Part shown: in pieces, positions 9,200 through 17,749 of the stretch
Position numbering within the stretch: the stretch's first letter is position 1
Layout of the letters: each line of letters opens with the position of its first letter
NCBI RefSeq assembly: GCF_000145255.1
Contig: NC_014394.1
Location: 434,001-498,000, forward strand
Reading direction: 5' to 3'
Length of the DNA stretch: 64,000 nt
From: Gallionella capsiferriformans ES-2
GTDB lineage: Bacteria > Pseudomonadota > Gammaproteobacteria > Burkholderiales > Gallionellaceae
Notes under the pieces: generated by a model
What the model saw: only the letters and a program-made list of their open reading frames with translations
Told to the model about the DNA's origin: nothing
The model's database searches: none
Translations under genes and position numbers: made by a program

Positions 9200-9694
9200 T
9201 TAGTTTTTACTTGCTTCAGTTGGTGCCGTAGCCGTAACTATTGGTGCCGTCGTTGCAACGATAGGTGTAGTGGTCGCGATTGCGGGAGTAACCAATCCAA
9301 CCACCTCGCCAATTTTTCGAAGTACTATAGTAATGCTATCTGGGTAATTAAATCCAGCACCGGTGTTTCTATCGATGATATAGCCGATGCCCCCTCCAGC
9401 AAGGATATTCCCCCACACTGCACCATTACTTTTTGATACCAAGGTTTCATGTCCCACAATGTTGCCGTCTTTACTGCAATCAATTGCCAAGTCACCGGTG
9501 CTCTTATGGACGGTTACACTACCGGGAGATGTTACGAACCATTTTCCCGCATCATTTGTTAGCGTACATCCGACACCAGCAACCTCTTTATTATCCTGTA
9601 TTGTTTGCACCGAAACTGGCTGCATTTTCTCCCCCGCTATTGAGGCGCAACCTGTAACTGTCAATAATGAAGCAATTGCAAAATATTTAAACAT
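9200..9694 (-). CDS. hypothetical lipoprotein with Thr/Ala/Pro/Val-rich tail
   Basis: The start is taken at ATG 9694 (MFKYFAIASLLTVTGCAS) because this puts the lipobox LTVTGC at the end of a normal signal peptide; an upstream ATG at 9724 would add 10 residues. The mature protein of about 150 residues contains a glycine-rich stretch (GNILAGGGIGYIID) typical of small glycine-zipper-like outer-membrane lipoproteins. It ends in a low-complexity tail built from TTPIVATTAP-type units (about residues 140-158). The gene is clearly more A+T-rich than its neighbours and stands alone between terminators, which may indicate acquisition. Function unknown. Confidence 0.7.
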   Translation of the reverse strand: MFKYFAIASLLTVTGCASIAGEKMQPVSVQTIQDNKEVAGVGCTLTNDAGKWFVTSPGSVTVHKSTGDLAIDCSKDGNIVGHETLVSKSNGAVWGNILAGGGIGYIIDRNTGAGFNYPDSITIVLRKIGEVVGLVTPAIATTTPIVATTAPIVTATAPTEASKN

Positions 9695-10102
9695 TAAATT
9701 TATTCCTAGCTGATTTTGCGACAAAAAAGACGTTGCCGCGCGCCATAAAAACTTAACAGTGAAAGAATTAGCTGAAAACAGGAAGAGTTACATTCATCCA
9801 AGAAAAACAGGTGTAGCAAATACTTGTAGGCGAAATTTAGCAGCTTATTTCATTATTAGATATTAGCTAGTTAGCTAGGTAGTGCCGATCAAGGTGAGCT
9901 GTACTTTCACTATTTTCGCGCAGGTTAAAAATGTGCTCTGACTTGATTCTGTTGCGAATTTAAATATCAGATTGATTTTTTATGCTGTCCTTCAGATTGG
10001 TGGGGCCTAGTCATGGAATTTGATTGTCAATCATATTTTGGACACGTTTAGGTGCAAGGCATGTTGCGTTTTAATGAGTGGAAGTGCAGTGGCAATTATG
10101 AC
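9695..10102. other. A+T-rich intergenic region, nothing recognised
   Basis: About 400 nt between the lipoprotein gene and the end of yicC, with lower G+C than the surrounding genes. It should hold the lipoprotein promoter. I see only short frames without recognisable products, and no RNA gene. It may be the remains of foreign DNA that arrived with the lipoprotein gene. Confidence 0.4.
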
Positions 10103-10125
10103 AAAGCCGCATGATTAGCGGCTTT
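10103..10125 (-). terminator. hairpin downstream of yicC, possible terminator
   Basis: AAAGCCGC (10103-10110) and GCGGCTTT (10118-10125) form a perfect 8-bp stem with a 7-nt loop. It lies 39 nt beyond the yicC stop. The T tract on the minus strand is short, so termination strength is uncertain. Confidence 0.5.
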
Positions 10126-10163
10126 AGGTGGGTTTGTGCGTTGTGGTGATTCGGGCTAAAACA

Positions 10164-11027
10164 CTATTCAAGGTTCTGGATTTGTTCTCGCATCTGTTCG
10201 ATGAGAATTTTCATTTCCATTGCGCTGCGCGAAACCTCAGCATCGACGGACTTAGAGCCCAGCGTATTGGCTTCACGATTGAGTTCCTGCATCAGGAAAT
10301 CCAGCCGCTTGCCGACTGCACCGCCTTGTCTGAGGATACGGTGCATCTCAGTCAGATGGCTGTCTAAGCGCGAGAGCTCCTCATCGACATCGATTTTACT
10401 GGCGAACAGCGCGATTTCCTGCCGTACGCGCTCATCATCCGTGCCCTGCATTGCATCCCTCAAGCGGTTGGTCAGGCGGGTCTCGTAAGCTGCAATTGCG
10501 GCGGGGACGTGGGGGATTACTTCGGCGCGCAATGTTTCAATTTTCTCAAGGCGCACCAGCAGAAATTCTTTGAGCTTGTCGCCCTCTCGACTGCGTGAAG
10601 CGGAAAATTCCAACAGGGCGGCCTGCATCAGGCTGACCAGCGTCGCGCGCAATTCGTCGTTTGAAACTGCGGGCGTGGCGAGGATGCCGCGCCAGTTCAG
10701 CACGTCGGCAACGCTCAAATCCCGTGCGCCGGGAAGGGCGCTTTTCACTTCGCAGCTCCATTGCGCCAGTTGCGTCAGCAGTTCCCGATTGAGGGTCGTA
10801 TTGCCCTGAACTTCGCGTGCGGCATAGTTAATCCGGCATTCGACCTTGCCGCGCTGGAGTTGTGCGCTGATCAGTTCGCGCAATGCGCCTTCAAACACGC
10901 GAAATTCTTCCGGCATGCGCAACTGAATATCGAGATAGCGATGGTTAACGGCCCGCAGTTCCAGAGATAGCGTGCCGCTGCTGGCGTCGGCGCTGGTATT
11001 CGCGTAACCGGTCATGCTTAAAATCAT
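10164..11027 (-). CDS. yicC: YicC/YloC family endoribonuclease
   Basis: A 287-residue member of the YicC/YloC family, described as an endoribonuclease acting in RNA turnover. The N-terminal signature MILSMTGYANTSAD and the C-terminal segment DFLMQELNREANTLGSKS are hallmark family motifs, and the length is usual. It starts 78 nt from the divergent PP2C phosphatase gene, so the two share an intergenic promoter region. yicC next to PP2C, rph and gmk-type genes is common in betaproteobacteria. Confidence 0.93.
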   Translation of the reverse strand: MILSMTGYANTSADASSGTLSLELRAVNHRYLDIQLRMPEEFRVFEGALRELISAQLQRGKVECRINYAAREVQGNTTLNRELLTQLAQWSCEVKSALPGARDLSVADVLNWRGILATPAVSNDELRATLVSLMQAALLEFSASRSREGDKLKEFLLVRLEKIETLRAEVIPHVPAAIAAYETRLTNRLRDAMQGTDDERVRQEIALFASKIDVDEELSRLDSHLTEMHRILRQGGAVGKRLDFLMQELNREANTLGSKSVDAEVSRSAMEMKILIEQMREQIQNLE

Positions 11028-11105
11028 GGTGTTTAAGTATCCAAAATGCGCGGTTGTAAATAAAAAGCTGTGCGCTGAGCGCGCATTATATTACGATTGC
11101 AGACT

Positions 11106-11891
11106 ATGAAATTCTCTATCCATCAGGCCAGTCACATCGGCGATCGAAAATATAATCAGGATCGCGTTGCCTACGCGTACAGTAATGACGATTTATTGAT
11201 GGTGCTGGCCGATGGAATGGGCGGGCATTTTCACGGCGAGGTGGCAGCTAGCATCGCGATTGATACTTTTATGAGTGCGTTTGCCGGTCATTCTCATGCT
11301 GTTGATCCGCAAGCTTTTTTGTCCGATACGATGCAGGCGGCTCATCAGCGCATCATGAGTTTGCCGCAAAAAATGGATCATACTTTCCCCGGCACCACTT
11401 GCGTGGCGGCGCTGATCCAGAATGGCAAACTGTACTGGGGCTATGCCGGTGATTCCCGACTGTATCTGATTCGCAATGGTGCGGTGTTTGCCAAGACGCT
11501 GGATCATTCGATGGTGCAGATGTGGCTGGCGTGTGGCGTGATCGACGAAGAGGAAGCGCGCACTCACCCCAGACGTAACCAGATTACAAATTGTCTGGGC
11601 GGCGTAGAGGATATGTTCAACATCGAGCTTGGCAATCCGGTCGAGCTGCAGTCTGGCGATGTGGTTTTATTGTGCAGCGATGGTTTATCAGGCCCTCTGT
11701 TTGATAAAGATCTGCTGGCCGCTTTTGCCGGAAATCCGGTTGAAGGGGTGCTTGATCAGCTGATCGTGCGCGCCGTAGGACTTGAAAACGGCAAAGCGGA
11801 TAATGCCACCGGGCTGGCGCTACGCTGGGGCAACGCCGAGGATATACATGACACCGACGTGATCATCAGCCATATTCTGGAAATTCATTAA
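11106..11891 (+). CDS. PP2C-family serine/threonine protein phosphatase
   Basis: A 261-residue soluble PP2C-type phosphatase (Stp1/PrpC-like), which removes phosphate from Ser/Thr using two metal ions. The start is taken at ATG 11106 (MKFSIHQASHIGDRKYNQDR). Metal-binding motifs are in place: RKYNQDR, LADGMGGHFHGE, WGYAGDSRLYLI, LLCSDGLS and KADNATGLALRW. No Ser/Thr kinase partner lies in the visible neighbourhood. Its stop is 22 nt before a heptamer repeat array and 91 nt before rph. Confidence 0.9.
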   Translation: MKFSIHQASHIGDRKYNQDRVAYAYSNDDLLMVLADGMGGHFHGEVAASIAIDTFMSAFAGHSHAVDPQAFLSDTMQAAHQRIMSLPQKMDHTFPGTTCVAALIQNGKLYWGYAGDSRLYLIRNGAVFAKTLDHSMVQMWLACGVIDEEEARTHPRRNQITNCLGGVEDMFNIELGNPVELQSGDVVLLCSDGLSGPLFDKDLLAAFAGNPVEGVLDQLIVRAVGLENGKADNATGLALRWGNAEDIHDTDVIISHILEIH

Positions 11892-11913
11892 ACCCGGTTT
11901 CCGAGTTTAAATT

Positions 11914-11974
11914 CTTACCACTTACCACTTACCACTTACCACTTACCACTTACCACTTACCACTTACCACTTAC
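11914..11974. repeat. tandem heptanucleotide array, CTTACCA x 8
   Basis: Eight perfect head-to-tail copies of CTTACCA occupy 11914-11969, followed by a partial copy CTTAC (11970-11974). The array ends 8 nt before the rph start codon and takes the place of the usual purine-rich ribosome binding site. It shares the 7-bp unit size, though not the exact sequence, with other arrays in this window. Confidence 0.97.
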
Positions 11975-11982
11975 TGTTATTT

Positions 11983-12699
11983 ATGCGCCCAAGTTCAAGA
12001 CAAGCAAATCAGTTGCGTGAAATTCGCATCACCCGTCACTACACCAAGCACGCCGAAGGTTCGGTGCTGATCGAGTGCGGCGACACTAAAGTCATCTGCA
12101 CCGCCAGCGTTGAAGAGCGTGTTCCTCCTCATAAGAAGGGCAGCGGTGAAGGCTGGGTCACGGCGGAATATGGCATGTTGCCGCGCTCGACCGGTAGCCG
12201 CATGCAGCGGGAAGCCGCGAAAGGCAAGCAATCCGGTCGTACTCAGGAGATTCAGCGCCTGATCGGTCGCAGTCTGCGTGCCGTGGTGGATTTGAAAAAG
12301 CTGGGTGAACGCACCATTCAGATTGATTGCGACGTCATTCAGGCAGATGGTGGAACCCGCACTGCCAGTATCACCGGCGCCTATGTGGCTTTGCAGGATG
12401 CCGTGAGCAGTCTGATAGAAAAGGGCTTGCTGACGGAAACGCCAGTCACCGATGCGATTGCCGCAATTTCGGTGGGCATCTATCAGGGTACGCCGGTACT
12501 TGATCTGGATTATCTGGAAGACTCGGCCTGCGACACCGATATGAATGTGGTGATGCTGGGCAGCGGACATTTTGTCGAGGTGCAGGGCACCGCAGAAGGT
12601 CACGCTTTTTCACGCGTTGAAATGGATCAGTTGCTGGAACTGGCGCAAAACGGCATTGTTGATTTAATCAAAATGCAACAGGCTGCGCTGGCAGGCTAA
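11983..12699 (+). CDS. rph: ribonuclease PH
   Basis: A 238-residue phosphorolytic 3'-5' exoribonuclease that trims tRNA 3' ends. The N-terminus [20 protein letters not shown] fits the family start closely, so ATG 11983 is kept although no Shine-Dalgarno precedes it; the 5' flank is pyrimidine-rich heptamer repeat. Conserved segments include [37 protein letters not shown] and [14 protein letters not shown]. It begins the rph-rdgB-hemW run, with rdgB starting 3 nt after its stop. Confidence 0.96.
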   Translation: MRPSSRQANQLREIRITRHYTKHAEGSVLIECGDTKVICTASVEERVPPHKKGSGEGWVTAEYGMLPRSTGSRMQREAAKGKQSGRTQEIQRLIGRSLRAVVDLKKLGERTIQIDCDVIQADGGTRTASITGAYVALQDAVSSLIEKGLLTETPVTDAIAAISVGIYQGTPVLDLDYLEDSACDTDMNVVMLGSGHFVEVQGTAEGHAFSRVEMDQLLELAQNGIVDLIKMQQAALAG

Positions 12700-12702
12700 A
12701 CC

Positions 12703-13293
12703 GTGAATAAACTCGTCATCGCGTCTAATAACGCCGGTAAGCTGCGCGAATTTTCCCATATGCTGCAGCCTTTAGGGATTGAAGTTGTGACGCAGTCGCA
12801 ACTGGGCATCACGGAAGCGGAAGAGCCGCATGTCACCTTTATCGAGAATGCGCTGGCCAAGGCGCGCCATGCCAGCCGTCTGAGCGGGTTGCCGGCGTTA
12901 GCGGATGATTCAGGTATCTGCGTTGAGGCGTTAGGTGGCGCGCCCGGCGTGTATTCGGCAAGATACGCGGGGGACAACCCGAAATCAGATGGACGCAACA
13001 ACGAGAAATTGTTGCGCGATATGCAGGGCGTGACGGATCGCCGCGCGCATTACTACTGCGTGCTGGTGCTGGTGCGGCATGCGGATGATCCGCAGCCGGT
13101 TATCGCTGAGGGCGAATGGCACGGCGAAATCGCGCACGAGGAACGGGGCGAGGGCGGCTTCGGCTATGACCCGATGTTCTGGTTGCCGCAATTGAACAAG
13201 ATGAGTTCTGAGTTGACGCATGAAGAAAAACACGCGATCAGTCATCGTGGGCAGGCCATGAAGGTGCTGTTGCAACACCTGAAAGTGGCATGA
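12703..13293 (+). CDS. rdgB: XTP/dITP diphosphatase (non-canonical purine NTP pyrophosphatase)
   Basis: A 196-residue Ham1/RdgB enzyme that hydrolyses ITP, dITP and XTP to their monophosphates, keeping deaminated purines out of nucleic acids. The start is GTG 12703, giving MNKLVIASNNAGKLREF, the conserved substrate-binding N-terminus. Other family motifs are ALADDSGICVEALGGAPGVYSA and GGFGYDPMFWLP. Its stop overlaps the hemW start in an ATGA junction. Confidence 0.95.
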   Translation: MNKLVIASNNAGKLREFSHMLQPLGIEVVTQSQLGITEAEEPHVTFIENALAKARHASRLSGLPALADDSGICVEALGGAPGVYSARYAGDNPKSDGRNNEKLLRDMQGVTDRRAHYYCVLVLVRHADDPQPVIAEGEWHGEIAHEERGEGGFGYDPMFWLPQLNKMSSELTHEEKHAISHRGQAMKVLLQHLKVA

Positions 13294-14474
13294 TCCCCGT
13301 TTCCCTGATTTCAAAATCGGTCGCTTTTACGGCGCTGCCGCCGTTGTCGCTGTATATTCATGTGCCGTGGTGCGTGAAAAAATGTCCTTATTGCGACTTT
13401 AATTCGCATGAGGCCCGCGGTGGGTTTTCAGAAAAGGAATATGTCGACGCCTTGATCCGTGATCTGGAAATGGCGCTGCCGCAGATATGGGGGCGAAAAG
13501 TCTATACGGTGTTTTTCGGCGGGGGTACGCCCAGCCTGCTTTCAGGTGAAGCGATCACGGAAATACTGCGTCAGGTACGCATGCTGCTGCCGCTGTCCGG
13601 TGATGCGGAAATCACGCTGGAAGCCAATCCCGGTACCGTCGAGGCCGCTAAGTTCGCAGCCTTCAGGGATGCCGGCGTAAACCGTTTGTCGATGGGCATA
13701 CAGAGTTTTAACGATACGCACTTGCAGGCGCTGGGGCGGATTCATACCGCCGATGAGGCGAAAGCCGCTATCGATATCGCGCAGCTTCATTTCGATAATA
13801 TCAATCTGGATTTGATGTATGCGCTACCCAAACAGACGCTGGATCAGGCCTTGCAGGATGTGCAGACCGCGCTGACTTTCAAACCGCAACATCTGTCCGC
13901 CTATCACCTGACGCTAGAGCCGAACACGCTGTTTTATCGCAATCCGCCGTCGCTGCCGGACGACGACGCCAGCGCCGACATGCAGCAGGCCATTGAGGCG
14001 CTGCTGGCGGAAAATGGCTACCAGCACTATGAAACATCGGCCTTCGCGCAGCCGAACCGGCGCTCTCGTCACAATCTCAATTACTGGAAGTTTGGCGACT
14101 ATTTAGGTATCGGTGCCGGCGCGCACAGCAAGCTCAGTTTTCCCGATAAAATCGTTCGCGAGGCGCGTTACAAACAGCCGCAAGCGTATATGCAGCAGGT
14201 GGCCTTGGGCGCGCCGGTTCAAACGGAGCACGAGGTAAGCCGAGATGAGATCCCGTTCGAATTTATGATGAATGCGTTGCGCCTGAACGAAGGCTTCGAT
14301 GCCGCCTTGTTTTGCGAGCGCACCAGTTTGTCGCTGATTTCTATCCAGCGCGAGCTGCTCGACGCTGAGAAGCGCGGGCTGTTATCCCGCGACATCCAGC
14401 GCATCGCGCCAACCCTGCAAGGCCAGCGCTTCCTCAATGATTTATTAGAGATTTTCCTTGCGGATAAAGACTAA
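13290..14474 (+). CDS. hemW: radical SAM heme chaperone HemW
   Basis: A 394-residue HemW protein, which binds heme and delivers it to respiratory proteins. It is often mis-named oxygen-independent coproporphyrinogen III oxidase. The radical SAM cluster motif is [10 protein letters not shown], preceded by LYIHVPWC. Further family motifs are [26 protein letters not shown] and [11 protein letters not shown]. Translation is coupled to rdgB by a 4-nt overlap. The last 30 nt overlap the convergent trmB gene. Heme delivery fits the cytochrome-rich physiology of this region. Confidence 0.92.
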   Translation: MIPVSLISKSVAFTALPPLSLYIHVPWCVKKCPYCDFNSHEARGGFSEKEYVDALIRDLEMALPQIWGRKVYTVFFGGGTPSLLSGEAITEILRQVRMLLPLSGDAEITLEANPGTVEAAKFAAFRDAGVNRLSMGIQSFNDTHLQALGRIHTADEAKAAIDIAQLHFDNINLDLMYALPKQTLDQALQDVQTALTFKPQHLSAYHLTLEPNTLFYRNPPSLPDDDASADMQQAIEALLAENGYQHYETSAFAQPNRRSRHNLNYWKFGDYLGIGAGAHSKLSFPDKIVREARYKQPQAYMQQVALGAPVQTEHEVSRDEIPFEFMMNALRLNEGFDAALFCERTSLSLISIQRELLDAEKRGLLSRDIQRIAPTLQGQRFLNDLLEIFLADKD

Positions 14475-15140
14475 GTCCCAGACACCGTGCCCGAGATTGA
14501 TCCCGCGCTTCTCGAATTTGGTGAGCGGGCGGTAGTCGGGGCGCGGGGCGTAATCGGTAGCGGTGTTTTCAAGCAGCGGCTCATCGCTCAATACCTGCAG
14601 CACTTGTTGGGCGTAATTTTCCCAGTCGGTCGCAACGTGGATATAGCCGCCCGGCTTTAATTTTTTCATCAGTTTTTCGATGAACGGCGCCTGAATCAAC
14701 CGGCGCTTGTTGTGACGCGCCTTGTGCCAGGGATCTGGGAAAAAGATATGCACGCCGTCCAGCGTTCCATCTCCTATCATGTCGCGCAGCACTTCCACCG
14801 CATCGTGCTGGATGATGCGGATATTGCTGATGTTCTGCTCGCCCATCACTTTGAACAGATTGCCCACCCCCGGCGTATGCACTTCCAGGCACAGGTAGTC
14901 GTTTTGCGGATTTTCCTGAGCAATGCTCGCTGTGCTATCCCCCATGCCGAAACCGATTTCGAGGATTTTGGGTGCGCTGCGGCCAAAAGCCGTCTCGAGG
15001 TTGAGGGGAGCTGGCGCATAGGGAATGCCATAGACCGCTTGCAAGGTATCGACGGCGCGCTGCTGTGCGACCGTGACGCGACCCTGCCGTAAAACATAGC
15101 TGCGGATGTGGCGTTTAGTTAGATCGTCGGTATTAGTCAT
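14445..15140 (-). CDS. trmB: tRNA (guanine-N7-)-methyltransferase
   Basis: A 231-residue SAM-dependent enzyme that makes m7G46 in the variable loop of tRNAs. The SAM-binding loop is [11 protein letters not shown], and the family signature [18 protein letters not shown] (substrate and catalytic region) is complete. The C-terminus has [11 protein letters not shown]. It overlaps hemW convergently by 30 nt and lies 58 nt downstream of thiG on the same strand. Confidence 0.95.
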   Translation of the reverse strand: MTNTDDLTKRHIRSYVLRQGRVTVAQQRAVDTLQAVYGIPYAPAPLNLETAFGRSAPKILEIGFGMGDSTASIAQENPQNDYLCLEVHTPGVGNLFKVMGEQNISNIRIIQHDAVEVLRDMIGDGTLDGVHIFFPDPWHKARHNKRRLIQAPFIEKLMKKLKPGGYIHVATDWENYAQQVLQVLSDEPLLENTATDYAPRPDYRPLTKFEKRGINLGHGVWDLVFIRKENL

Positions 15141-15198
15141 ATTCGTTACACTGGATTACCTTCACTCCTTAGAGTCGGGTGAAGGGATAGATGGGAGA

Positions 15199-15993
15199 TC
15201 AGCTGCGAGCTGAGGCGATGATGCCAGCGGTCGGAGAACTGGGACTCGCGCTGTAGAGTTTTTTCGGCATACGTCCTGCCAAAAATGCCTCGCGTCCGGC
15301 TGCCGTCGCTTTTTTCATCGCACTGGCCATCAGCACCGGATTTTGTGCACCGGCAATCGCGGTGTTCATCAAGACCCCTGCGCAGCCCAGTTCCATGGCA
15401 ATCGCGGCATCCGAGGCGGTTCCGACGCCCGCGTCGACGATCACCGGCACGCTGACGCGATCCATGATCAGTTGCAGATTCCACGGGTTCAAGATGCCCA
15501 TGCCAGAGCCGATCAATGAGGCCAGTGGCATGATCGCCACGCAGCCGATGTCTTCGAGTTGTTTTGCGACAATCGGATCATCCGAAGTGTAGACCATGAT
15601 CTGAAAACCTTCGGCAACCAGTATTTTGGCGGCGGCGATGGTTTCGATCACGTTCGGATATAACGATTGCGGATCGCCCAACACTTCGAGCTTGACCAGA
15701 CTATGACCGTCCAGCAATTCGCGCGCCAGACGCAGCGTGCGCACGGCGTCATCGGCGGTATAGCAACCGGCGGTGTTGGGCAGATAGGTAAATTTCGACA
15801 TCGGTACGGCATCGAGCAGCGACGGTTCATTGGGGTTCTGACCCAGATTGGTGCGGCGTATCGCCACTGTGACGATTTCGGCCCCGGAAGCGTCCAGCGC
15901 CGCGCGGGTTTCGGTGAAATCTTTGTATTTTCCAGTGCCGACTAAGAGTCTCGATGAGTAGCTTTTTCCGGCGATGATGAGCGGGTCATTCAT
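15199..15993 (-). CDS. thiG: thiazole synthase
   Basis: ThiG forms the thiazole phosphate half of thiamine from 1-deoxyxylulose 5-phosphate, dehydroglycine and ThiS-thiocarboxylate. The 264-residue barrel contains [13 protein letters not shown], the Schiff-base lysine region [16 protein letters not shown] and the phosphate-binding segments [16 protein letters not shown] and [14 protein letters not shown]. It follows thiS, the sulfur carrier it uses, after a 49-nt gap containing a heptamer-based hairpin. Confidence 0.96.
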   Translation of the reverse strand: MNDPLIIAGKSYSSRLLVGTGKYKDFTETRAALDASGAEIVTVAIRRTNLGQNPNEPSLLDAVPMSKFTYLPNTAGCYTADDAVRTLRLARELLDGHSLVKLEVLGDPQSLYPNVIETIAAAKILVAEGFQIMVYTSDDPIVAKQLEDIGCVAIMPLASLIGSGMGILNPWNLQLIMDRVSVPVIVDAGVGTASDAAIAMELGCAGVLMNTAIAGAQNPVLMASAMKKATAAGREAFLAGRMPKKLYSASPSSPTAGIIASARS

Positions 15994-16012
15994 TTTGTAA
16001 TCCTTTGTATTT

Positions 16013-16047
16013 AATTGTCAATTATCAATGATCCATTGATAATTATC
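16013..16047. repeat. five degenerate A+T-rich heptamers forming a hairpin at the thiS stop
   Basis: Reading plus strand, AATTGTC, AATTATC, AATGATC, CATTGAT and AATTATC lie in exact 7-nt register. The centre forms a perfect 10-bp stem (16021-16030 with 16034-16043, 3-nt loop). The thiS stop codon (16043-16045) falls inside the array. The hairpin sits between thiS and thiG and could attenuate or protect the transcript. Confidence 0.75.
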
Positions 16048-16252
16048 CCCCGCCGACCGCAACGACGATTTCCAGTTTGTCGCCTTCATTAAGCGTGGAA
16101 TCGGCGTACCGGCTGCGCGGCACGATGTCGCCGTTTTTCTCCAGCGCGATGCGACGTCCGGTATAGCCGAGCGCCTCAATCAGCTCGGCAATGCTGCAAT
16201 TATCGTTCAATTGGCGCTCGGCGCCGTTCACAAAGACAGTAATCACTTTCAA
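16043..16252 (-). CDS. thiS: sulfur carrier protein ThiS
   Basis: A 69-residue ubiquitin-fold sulfur carrier for thiazole formation. It ends in a Gly-Gly tail (VVAVGGG), whose last glycine is adenylated and then thiocarboxylated. Because the family normally ends in GG, the extra glycine is within variation. It precedes thiG. Only 37 nt separate its start from the divergent tRNA-Gly gene, so no room is available for a TPP riboswitch. Confidence 0.93.
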   Translation of the reverse strand: MKVITVFVNGAERQLNDNCSIAELIEALGYTGRRIALEKNGDIVPRSRYADSTLNEGDKLEIVVAVGGG

Positions 16253-16289
16253 TTTGTCCTTCAGTTACGCTAAAATGCGATGCTACCAC

Positions 16290-16363
16290 GCGGGTGTAGT
16301 TCAATGGTAGAACGGCAGCTTCCCAAGCTGCATACGAGGGTTCGATCCCCTTCACCCGCTCCA
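16290..16363 (+). tRNA. tRNA-Gly (anticodon CCC)
   Basis: A 74-nt tRNA with all arms readable. The acceptor GCGGGTG pairs with CACCCGC and is followed by T and an encoded CCA. The D arm contains AGTTCAATGGTAGAAC. The anticodon stem GCAGC/GCTGC encloses the loop TTCCCAA, giving anticodon CCC for glycine GGG codons. The T arm contains GGTTCGATCC. It stands alone between thiS and the convergent MFS gene. Confidence 0.96.
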
Positions 16364-16372
16364 TCGTAAGCT

Positions 16373-17605
16373 TTACTCCCGATTTATTCTCATTTCTGCA
16401 GTATTTTCGTGCATCACGATGCGCGCGACGAAGGCGATCGCCAGTATGTTTGCGGCGATGGCCACATAGCCGACATGGTCGTATCCCGCGATTTGTCCCG
16501 TTGCGCTTTGCGTCGTGATGAATCCTGCCAGCGTTGCCGCCAAACCGCTAGCCAGTTGCTGCGTGGCGGAATTGAGCGACATAAAGGTGCCGCGCAGTTT
16601 CGGAATGGCCGCTGACGTAATGATCGCCATCGCCGGTATCATGCGCCCCGAAATCAGCACGAAGAACAACGTGGTGCTGATCAGCCATACCCAGAGGGGG
16701 GCGGCTTCAATTTGCGTGACGGCAAACAGCGGTACGGTGGATGCCACGGCCATGATCTGGTAGATTTTTACCTTGCCGGCCCGGTCCGCCCAGCGTCCGA
16801 TCAGGGGCGAGGTGACCAGCGTCGCGGCGCCTCCTGCCAGATAGATATAGAAAATATCGTGCTGAAGAATTCCGACGTTCGCCACTGCATAGACGGTGAT
16901 GTACGGGATGACCGTGAAACCGGAAAACAGGATCAGCATGGTGAAGATCAGTGCGCGCAGGTGGTTGGCGTCATGCAGCACGTCGAACATGGCCGAGAAG
17001 GGGTGGGCGCGTCGCGCCTGATTCAGGTGATGGCGCACGTCAGGCAGGTGGCGCAGTGCGATGATCATGAATACGACGGTGGTGACGGCAATCAGGATGA
17101 ACGGTGCGCGCCAATTGTAGTGGTTGGCCAGCCACAGCGACAGAGGGACGCCTGCCACGGTCGAGAGTGAAAACGAGGAGGAAATCACGCCGCTGGCGGT
17201 GGCACGTCGCTCGAACGGAATCAAATCGCCGACCAGCGTCTGCACCATGGCACCCATCACCCCGCCGAACGCGCCGGCCAGTCCGCGTGCGATCAACAGA
17301 GTGGCATAGCCGGGCGCAAAGCCGCAGGCCAGCGTCGAGAGGCCGAACAGCGCGAAGACGGTCAGCAACAGCCGTTTTCGTTCAAACTTGTCGACGAAGG
17401 TGGCGGCCAAGAGGCCCGCGAAGGCGGCGCTGAAACTGTAGGAGGCGACCAAAAAGCCGAACTCATGCGTTGTGATGGAAAATTCGTGCATTAAAATCGG
17501 GCCCAGCGGCATCATGATCATGAAGTCGAGGATGTGCGAAAACTGCATGCCGGATAGGGTCAGCAGTAGATAGCGTTCGCGTTGCGGGGTCAGAGGGGTA
17601 GGCAT
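16373..17605 (-). CDS. MFS transporter
   Basis: A 410-residue major facilitator protein with about 12 hydrophobic segments. The conserved loop after helix 2 reads ATFVDKFERKRLLL, corresponding to the MFS A motif, and helix 4 has ARGLAGAFGGVMGAMVQTLV. The overall pattern resembles the drug/sugar-efflux (AraJ/Bcr-like) subgroup. The substrate cannot be assigned. It lies alone between the tRNA and the divergent dnaE gene. Confidence 0.85.
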   Translation of the reverse strand: MPTPLTPQRERYLLLTLSGMQFSHILDFMIMMPLGPILMHEFSITTHEFGFLVASYSFSAAFAGLLAATFVDKFERKRLLLTVFALFGLSTLACGFAPGYATLLIARGLAGAFGGVMGAMVQTLVGDLIPFERRATASGVISSSFSLSTVAGVPLSLWLANHYNWRAPFILIAVTTVVFMIIALRHLPDVRHHLNQARRAHPFSAMFDVLHDANHLRALIFTMLILFSGFTVIPYITVYAVANVGILQHDIFYIYLAGGAATLVTSPLIGRWADRAGKVKIYQIMAVASTVPLFAVTQIEAAPLWVWLISTTLFFVLISGRMIPAMAIITSAAIPKLRGTFMSLNSATQQLASGLAATLAGFITTQSATGQIAGYDHVGYVAIAANILAIAFVARIVMHENTAEMRINRE

Positions 17606-17749
17606 GAAGGGTTGAATGATTGCGTGGCCGATATTTTAGCAGGATGGCGATTAAGGATTGCGGGCAAATTGCGGCGCGATTTAATTTTATCTGCCGATGC
17701 CTGAGAGGGCGGTGGTAAAATTGCGGTTGAACATTATTTTACTCACATC

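Noticed and set aside
11914..11974. CRISPR-like array
   Set aside because: The repeats are 7 nt, head to tail, without spacers, and no cas gene is near. The same holds for the arrays at 37645, 46942 and 16013.
16253..16289. TPP riboswitch ahead of thiS
   Set aside because: Only 37 nt separate thiS from the divergent tRNA gene and no thi-box sequence is present.
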